Positions 8,731 through 13,175 of a DNA stretch of 13,175 bases are shown here, in pieces. The position numbers were made by a program, and so were the translations under genes. The stretch is from DAOMOP01 sp035444405 (GTDB taxonomy: Bacteria; Pseudomonadota; Gammaproteobacteria; Burkholderiales; Rhodocyclaceae), in the NCBI GenBank assembly GCA_035444405.1, contig DAOMOP010000112.1:1-13175 (forward strand), read 5' to 3'. The notes below the pieces were generated by a model. It was not told the DNA's origin. It saw only the letters and a program-made list of their open reading frames with translations, and did not search any database. Each line of letters starts with the position of its first letter. Within the stretch, counting starts at the first letter, position 1.

Positions 8731-9222
8731 CTATCTGAATCGAATCCGGTCGGCCACCGCGTCCGGCAGCCACGGTTTGGCAGCAATCACTGCCGTCTCG
8801 AGGGGCGGGGCGAATATCGATTCCGCCCACCACGGCTCCTTCGCCATGCCGACGAGGCCTCCAAGCAAGACCACGACGAGCGCGACCAGGACACCGCGCG
8901 CAAGTCCGAACAGGGTGCCGAAGAAACGGTCCGCCGGCCCCAGTCCGGCCGCCCGCAGCAGCTGTCGCAGCAGGAAGCGCAGAACCGCTGCGAACAATAG
9001 TACGCCGATGAAGATCAACGCAAAACCCGCAACCTGGCGCCAGAACGGCTCCAGGATCACGCCGGCGAGGTGAGCGGCCGCCCCGTCGGCATAAAGCCAT
9101 GCCGCGACCAGCGCGGCCACCCATGCGACCAGCGCGATCACCTCGCTGACCAGGCCGCGCCACATGCCGACCGCGGCCGACAGCACGAGCAGGCCGACGA
9201 AGATGAAATCGAACGCGGTCAT
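8731..9222 (-). CDS. cvpA: CvpA family inner-membrane protein
   Basis: Integral inner-membrane protein of the CvpA family, named for colicin V production in E. coli; its molecular activity is not settled. The 163 residues match the family. Four hydrophobic segments are visible at about 5-21, 27-45, 65-90 and 104-125, with the family-like N-terminus FDFIFVGLLVLSAAVGMWRG and the loop LGPADRFFGTLFGLARG between the third and fourth segments. A hydrophilic tail (about 127-163) ends RIRFR. It sits between the SPOR gene (8 bp upstream) and purF (11 bp downstream). No clear Shine-Dalgarno sequence precedes the ATG, so translation may be coupled to the SPOR gene. The conserved cvpA-purF pairing is the best support beyond topology. 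Confidence 0.94.
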   Translation of the reverse strand: MTAFDFIFVGLLVLSAAVGMWRGLVSEVIALVAWVAALVAAWLYADGAAAHLAGVILEPFWRQVAGFALIFIGVLLFAAVLRFLLRQLLRAAGLGPADRFFGTLFGLARGVLVALVVVLLGGLVGMAKEPWWAESIFAPPLETAVIAAKPWLPDAVADRIRFR

Positions 9223-9230
9223 TGCGGCGA

Positions 9231-9968
9231 TCAGCGGGCCGTCACGACGGCCTTGAGGCCTTGGGCGGCGAGGCGCTCGGCCGCCTTTTCGGCTTCGTCA
9301 CGCGATCCGTACGGACCGACGCGCACGCGCGTGACCGCCCCCGCCTCCTCGGTGAAGGCCTTGAAGCCGCGCCCGCGCAGATCCGCGCTGAGCGACGAGG
9401 CGGTGGCAGTTTCGCTGAATGCACCGACCTGCACGACGTACGACTGCGTGCGCGCAACCGTCTCGCCACCAAGCCGTCCTTCGAGAATCGCCTTGACCCG
9501 CGCCGCCTCGTCGTCCTTTCCGGCGGCTGGCGGCGGTGCCGGTTCGCGCGTGGGCGTCGGCGCCGGCTCGTCATTTGCTGCGGCCGGCTTGGCTTCGGGT
9601 GCGGCCGGCTTGCTCGCCGCGCTCGCCGCCGGCTGGCGCGCCTCGGGCACCGCCGCAAGCGGCGCCGGCGCGACCGCTTCGTCGATCACGTCCTCACCGA
9701 GGACCGCGCTCTCGCCCGGGGCCTGCTCGAAGGGCGCCGGCGCGGCCTGCGGCTCGACGGGCACCAGCGTCCGCCCACCGATCGGCCGTGCGAGCAGGCT
9801 GTCGGCCTCGCGGTCGGGAATGGTCACCTGAATGTCCTGAACCGGGACGCCCGGCTCGTCGTCCATCACCATCGGCAGGACGATCGCAGCGATCAGCGCC
9901 AGCGCGGCAGCCCCCACCAGGCGACGGCGCGACCGCTTCTTGAGCTCGAGGTTGTCGTTATCGATCAC
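9231..9968 (-). CDS. dedD: SPOR-domain inner-membrane protein (DedD-like)
   Basis: Probable single-pass inner-membrane protein with a periplasmic SPOR domain. In E. coli, DedD lies in the same place between folC and cvpA and is recruited to the division septum by SPOR binding to denuded peptidoglycan. Of 245 residues, 1-15 are basic and cytoplasmic (LKKRSRRR), 16-34 form one membrane segment (LVGAAALALIAAIVLPMVM), 35-170 are a low-complexity Pro/Ala/Glu-rich spacer, and 174-245 form the SPOR domain (QSYVVQVGAFSE then RVRVGPYGSRDEAEKA then AVVTAR). The start is GTG at 9968, overlapping the folC stop by 11 nt, so translational coupling is likely. The symbol rests on position and architecture; SPOR proteins diverge fast, so the exact orthology is less certain than the domain. 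Confidence 0.88.
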   Translation of the reverse strand: MIDNDNLELKKRSRRRLVGAAALALIAAIVLPMVMDDEPGVPVQDIQVTIPDREADSLLARPIGGRTLVPVEPQAAPAPFEQAPGESAVLGEDVIDEAVAPAPLAAVPEARQPAASAASKPAAPEAKPAAANDEPAPTPTREPAPPPAAGKDDEAARVKAILEGRLGGETVARTQSYVVQVGAFSETATASSLSADLRGRGFKAFTEEAGAVTRVRVGPYGSRDEAEKAAERLAAQGLKAVVTAR

Positions 9969-11268
9969 GTGCAGCGCTCGCTCCAGCGGCTTCGCGTGCG
10001 GCCAGCACGCCGGCCACCGTCATGAAGGATCCGAAGACGACGATTCTATCACCGGCGGCGGCACGGCTCCGTGCCGCATCGAGCGCCATCGCAGGGCTGC
10101 CGAAGCACGCCAGCTCGCCCTCCACGCCGGCGGCGCGCACGCGTGCGGCCAGCGCGTCGGCCGTCAGTCCGCGCGGCCCGGGCAGGCTCGCCAGCAGCCA
10201 GTGGTCGACGCGAGGGCGCAGCCGCGCGACCACCGACTCGACGTCCTTGTCCGCGAGCATGCCGAACACGGCCCAGGTTTCCGGGTAGAAGCCCATGTTG
10301 GACAGGTTTTCGGCCAGCACCCCTGCGGCCTGCACGTTGTGCGCGACGTCGAGCACGACGGCCGGCTGGCCGGGCAGCACCTGAAAGCGCCCCGGCAGCT
10401 CGACCAGCAGCAGCCCCTCGCGCACGGCCTGCATCGAGACCGGCATGCGCTCGCGCAGCAGCTCCAGCGCGGTCAGCACGGCCGCGGCATTGAGCAGCTG
10501 ATTGGCGCCGCGCAGTGCCGGATAGGCGAGCCCGCCGCGACGCAGCAGACGTCCATTCGCGGGCACGTCTTCGTAGCGCCAGTAGCCCCACTGCTGGCGG
10601 TCGCCGCCGAAGCCGAAGTCGCGACCGCTCAGCCACAGCGGCGCGCCGATCTCGCGCGCGTGCTCGACGAGGCTCGCCGGCGGCTGCGGATCGCCGCATA
10701 CCGCCGGACGGCCGGAACGGAAGATGCCGGCCTTCTCGCGGCCGATCGCCTCGCGCGTGTCACCGAGAAACTCCATGTGGTCCATCGCCACGCTGGTCAC
10801 GATCGCGCAATCCGCATCGATCACATTGACCGCGTCGAGTCGGCCGCCCAGGCCGACTTCGAGGATGATCACGTCGAGCGCGTCGCGGCAGAAAACCTCC
10901 CAGGCGGCCAGCGTGCCGTGCTCGAAATAGGTCAGCGCCACGTCCCCGCGCACACGCTCGACGGCGTCGAAGGCCGCGACCAGCGTGGCTTCGTCGACCT
11001 CGCGGCCGTCGATGCGCACACGTTCGGTGTAGCGCACCAGATGCGGCGACGTATAGAGGCCAACCCGGTAGCCGGCGGCGACCAGGATGGACTCGAGCAT
11101 CGCACAGACCGAGCCCTTGCCATTCGTGCCGCCCACCGTGAGCACCACCGCCGGGCTGGAAACGCCCATCTGCGCGAGCACCTGCGCGACGCGATCGAGA
11201 CCGAGGCGGATCGGCCGGGCGTGCCGGCGTTCGAGCTCGGTGAGCCAGGAATCGAGACTTCGGGACAT
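9958..11268 (-). CDS. folC: Bifunctional dihydrofolate synthase / folylpolyglutamate synthase
   Basis: Mur-ligase-family ATP enzyme that adds glutamate to dihydropteroate and then extends the polyglutamate chain of folates in the cytoplasm. It has 436 residues, within the family range. Features are the ATP-binding loop GGTNGKGS (46-53), the segment YTSPHLVRYTERVRI (72-86), the region after it with EVGLGGRLDAVNVID and SVAMDHMEFLGDT, and DVAHNVQAA in the C-terminal domain. The bifunctional role is the usual one for proteobacterial FolC and is inferred, not read from a residue. The ATG at 11268 is 15 bp after the accD stop, preceded by GGAAG. Its 3' end overlaps the SPOR gene by 11 nt. Folate one-carbon units feed purine and methionine synthesis, encoded further down the same run (purF, metZ). 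Confidence 0.97.
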   Translation of the reverse strand: MSRSLDSWLTELERRHARPIRLGLDRVAQVLAQMGVSSPAVVLTVGGTNGKGSVCAMLESILVAAGYRVGLYTSPHLVRYTERVRIDGREVDEATLVAAFDAVERVRGDVALTYFEHGTLAAWEVFCRDALDVIILEVGLGGRLDAVNVIDADCAIVTSVAMDHMEFLGDTREAIGREKAGIFRSGRPAVCGDPQPPASLVEHAREIGAPLWLSGRDFGFGGDRQQWGYWRYEDVPANGRLLRRGGLAYPALRGANQLLNAAAVLTALELLRERMPVSMQAVREGLLLVELPGRFQVLPGQPAVVLDVAHNVQAAGVLAENLSNMGFYPETWAVFGMLADKDVESVVARLRPRVDHWLLASLPGPRGLTADALAARVRAAGVEGELACFGSPAMALDAARSRAAAGDRIVVFGSFMTVAGVLAAREAAGASAARDR

Positions 11269-11283
11269 TCTCGAGTGCTTCCG

Positions 11284-12153
11284 TCAGGCTTCCTTGGCGG
11301 GTTGCCGGGTCAGCAAGCCGATCAGCGCCGCAACCTTGTCGCGCAGCTCGCGGCGATCGACGATCATGTCGATCGCGCCCTTGTCGAGCAGGAACTCGGC
11401 GCGCTGGAAGCCTTCCGGCAATGTCTCGCGCACCGTCTGCTCGATCACGCGCGGACCGGCAAAGCCGATCAGCGCGCCGGGCTCGGCGATCACGACGTCG
11501 CCCATGAACGCGAAGCTCGCCGACACCCCGCCCATGGTCGGGTCGGTCAGAATGGTGATGAAGGGCAGCTTGCGCCGCGCCAGCCGCGTGACCGCAGCAG
11601 TGGTCTTGGCCATTTGCATCAGCGACAGCAGGCCTTCCTGCATGCGTGCACCGCCGGTCGCGGTGATGCAGATGAAGGGCAGGCGCTGCTCCTCGGCTGC
11701 GCGCGCGCCGCGCACGAAACGCTCGCCGACCACCGACCCCATCGAGCCGCCGAGGAAATCGAACTCGAAGCACGCGATCACCACCGGCGTGCCGCGGATC
11801 GTGCCCTGCATCACCACCATCGCATCGGCTTCGCCGGTTTCGCTGGCTGCCGTGGCGAGGCGCTCGGTGTACTTGCGCGAGTCCTTGAACTTGAGCGGAT
11901 CGAGCGGAACCACCGATGCCCCGATCTCGCGGCGACCGTCCGCGTCCAGCAACAGGTTCAGCCGGGCGCGTGCGCGGATGCGCTGATGATGGCCGCACTT
12001 CGGGCACACCGCCTGATTGCTCTCCAGATCGGAGCGATACAGCACGGCATCGCAGGCCGGACACTTGCTCCACAGCCCTTCCGGAATGGAACGGCGGACC
12101 GAGCTGCCGTCCTTGTTGATGCGCGGGGGCAGCAGCTTCTTCAGCCAGCTCAT
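11284..12153 (-). CDS. accD: Acetyl-CoA carboxylase carboxyltransferase subunit beta
   Basis: With AccA it forms the carboxyltransferase that moves the carboxyl group from biotin to acetyl-CoA, making malonyl-CoA for fatty acid synthesis. The 289 residues are normal for AccD. A four-Cys zinc ribbon lies at Cys31, 34, 50 and 53 (CPAC and CPKCGHH). The crotonase-like core shows TATGGARMQEGLLSLMQMAK and TDPTMGGVSASFAFMGD followed by AEPGALIGFAGPRVIEQT. The start ATG at 12153 overlaps the trpA stop as ATGA, a classical translational-coupling junction. accA is not in the window. In E. coli the carboxyltransferase zinc domain can bind its own subunit mRNAs; whether that holds here is unknown. Confidence 0.98.
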   Translation of the reverse strand: MSWLKKLLPPRINKDGSSVRRSIPEGLWSKCPACDAVLYRSDLESNQAVCPKCGHHQRIRARARLNLLLDADGRREIGASVVPLDPLKFKDSRKYTERLATAASETGEADAMVVMQGTIRGTPVVIACFEFDFLGGSMGSVVGERFVRGARAAEEQRLPFICITATGGARMQEGLLSLMQMAKTTAAVTRLARRKLPFITILTDPTMGGVSASFAFMGDVVIAEPGALIGFAGPRVIEQTVRETLPEGFQRAEFLLDKGAIDMIVDRRELRDKVAALIGLLTRQPAKEA

Positions 12154-12962
12154 CGGGCGACCTCGATGCTGTCCAGGGCGCTGCGGATGCCGCGCACGAA
12201 ACTCGTCACGCGCGCGGTCACCTCGTCGCGCGGGCTGTTCTCGATCTCCTCGATGATGCGACTGCCGATCACCACCGCGTCGGCCACCTCGCCGATGCGT
12301 CGCGCCGACTCGGCGTCGCGAATGCCGAAACCGACGCCGACCGGCATGCCCACGCGCGCCCGGATCTGCGGAATGCGCGCGGCAACCTCGTCGAAGTCCA
12401 GCGTCGCAGCACCGGTCACGCCCTTCAGCGACACGTAGTAGATGTAGCCGCTGCCGGCCGCCGCGACATCACGGAAGCGCTGCTCGGTCGAGGTCGGCGC
12501 GAGCAGGAAGATCGGATCGAGCCCGGCACGCTGCAACTCGCTGGCGAACGTGCGGCATTCCTCGGGCGGATAATCGACCACCAGCACGCCGTCGACGCCG
12601 GCCGCGGCGGCACTGCGCACGAACTCGCTCACGCCCATCGCCTCGATCGGGTTCGCGTAGCCCATCAGCACCACCGGCGTTGCGCCGTCGCGCTCGCGAA
12701 AAGCGGCGACCAGCGCGAAGACCTTGCGCAGGCTCATCCCGTTCGCGAGCGCGCGCTCGGAGGCGCGCTGTATCGTCGGCCCGTCGGCCATCGGATCGGA
12801 GAACGGCACGCCCAGCTCTAGAATGTCGGCGCCGCCCTCGACCAGCGCGTGCATCAGCGGCACGGTCAGCTCGGGCACCGGATCGCCGGCGGTGATGAAC
12901 GGGATCAGCGCGCGACGCCCGTCGCTGCGCAGTCGCTCGAAAACGGATGGGATTCTCGACAT
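12150..12962 (-). CDS. trpA: Tryptophan synthase alpha subunit
   Basis: Cleaves indole-3-glycerol phosphate to indole and glyceraldehyde 3-phosphate; indole passes through a tunnel to TrpB. From the ATG at 12962 the protein has 270 residues, normal for a TIM-barrel TrpA. The catalytic residues fall at the same numbers as in E. coli: Glu49 (ADILELGVPFSDP) and Asp60 (DPMADGPTIQ). Further signatures are FITAGDP (22-28), GYANPI, GVDGVLVVDYPPEE, APTSTEQR and VGFGIRD. A GTG at 12995 would extend it by 11 residues (MRAARPLPLQS), but the conserved N-terminus starts at MSRIPSVFERL. Neither start has a Shine-Dalgarno-like sequence, which suggests coupling to trpB 47 bp upstream. The stop overlaps the accD start by 4 nt. 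Confidence 0.97.
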   Translation of the reverse strand: MSRIPSVFERLRSDGRRALIPFITAGDPVPELTVPLMHALVEGGADILELGVPFSDPMADGPTIQRASERALANGMSLRKVFALVAAFRERDGATPVVLMGYANPIEAMGVSEFVRSAAAAGVDGVLVVDYPPEECRTFASELQRAGLDPIFLLAPTSTEQRFRDVAAAGSGYIYYVSLKGVTGAATLDFDEVAARIPQIRARVGMPVGVGFGIRDAESARRIGEVADAVVIGSRIIEEIENSPRDEVTARVTSFVRGIRSALDSIEVAR

Positions 12963-12979
12963 AGACTGTAGGGGCAGGG

Positions 12980-13002
12980 GCCGGGCGGCACGCACCGCCG
13001 GC
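12980..13002 (-). other. Hairpin in the trpB-trpA spacer
   Basis: Within the 47-bp gap, GCCG plus GCGG pair with CCGC plus CGGC around a 6-nt loop, with one bulged base. No T run follows, so it is not an intrinsic terminator. It lies just downstream of the trpB stop and 18 bp before the trpA ATG. It may tune coupling or mRNA stability; chance folding in GC-rich DNA is possible. Confidence 0.4.
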
Positions 13003-13009
13003 GCTGGAT

Positions 13010-13175
13010 TCAGAAGCGGATGCCGGAACGCTCGGCCACCGTGTGCATGTCCTTGTCGCCACGGCCGGACAGGTTCACGAGCAGGAGCTTGTCCTTCGCG
13101 AGCGTCGGCGCGAGCCGTGCGGCGTAGGCGAGCGCGTGCGCGGACTCGAGCGCCGGAATGATGCCTTCGAGCCGG
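13010..13175 (-). CDS. trpB: Tryptophan synthase beta subunit, C-terminal end, 5' part outside window
   Basis: PLP enzyme that condenses indole with serine to give tryptophan, partner of TrpA. Only the last 54 residues are present (about 400 expected). The frame reads EGIIPALESAHALAYA, where the Glu in LEGIIPALE belongs to the conserved C-terminal region, then LLLVNLSGRGDKDMHTVAE, a highly conserved TrpB segment with the Ser and GRGDKD motif, ending in RSGIRF and a TGA at 13010-13012. The position directly upstream of trpA on the same strand agrees with the universal trpB-trpA pairing. The rest lies beyond the right edge. Confidence 0.96.
   Translation of the reverse strand, partial: RLEGIIPALESAHALAYAARLAPTLAKDKLLLVNLSGRGDKDMHTVAERSGIRF

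Noticed and set aside
5759..9073. A 1104-codon open frame on the plus strand
   Set aside because: It runs antisense to lpxH's tail, metZ, purF and part of cvpA, genes with clear catalytic motifs. Its translation is Arg/His/Ala-rich with no domain. Long antisense frames are expected in GC-rich genomes with strong third-position bias.
9940..12438. An 832-codon open frame on the plus strand
   Set aside because: It is antisense to folC, accD and trpA, has the same low-complexity Arg/His/Ala/Gln composition, and shows no recognisable domain or start signal.

Overview
This window is GC-rich (roughly two thirds G+C by eye), almost fully coding, and made entirely of core housekeeping genes. Gene content and order point to a betaproteobacterium; this is an inference from synteny and protein style, not a database result. 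The main clue is the run trpB-trpA-accD-folC-SPOR protein-cvpA-purF-metZ. The folC-dedD-cvpA-purF core also occurs in E. coli and the accD-to-metZ core in Pseudomonas; attaching trpB-trpA to it is typical of betaproteobacteria. The block cysS / ppiA-ppiB-lpxH fits the same group.

Left part, plus strand: the 3' half of dnaK, then a 214-bp gap with several hairpins and a very good intrinsic terminator, then complete dnaJ. These encode the Hsp70/Hsp40 chaperone pair. dnaJ converges on cysS (minus strand, cysteinyl-tRNA synthetase). cysS is divergent from a plus-strand trio across a 318-bp gap. That gap carries a clear sigma70-type extended -10 promoter facing the trio. The trio is ppiA (exported cyclophilin), ppiB (cytoplasmic cyclophilin) and lpxH (lipid A synthesis).

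Right part, minus strand from the right edge to about 5936: trpB (3' end only), trpA, accD, folC, a DedD-like SPOR protein, cvpA, purF and metZ. Gaps in this run are -11 to +84 bp, so it looks like one supra-operon or several tightly coupled ones. It joins tryptophan, malonyl-CoA, folate, septal envelope, purine and methionine functions. metZ converges on lpxH with only 22 bp between the stop codons.

I found no mobile element, CRISPR array, tRNA/rRNA gene, phage gene or unknown gene cluster. Very long open frames on the opposite strand are GC-skew shadows. The observations most worth a second look are the terminator and structured RNA between dnaK and dnaJ, a possible lipoprotein signal on PpiA, the adjacent near-repeats in ppiA/ppiB, and the Shine-Dalgarno-poor, hairpin-bearing trpB-trpA junction. 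None of these amounts to a new system.
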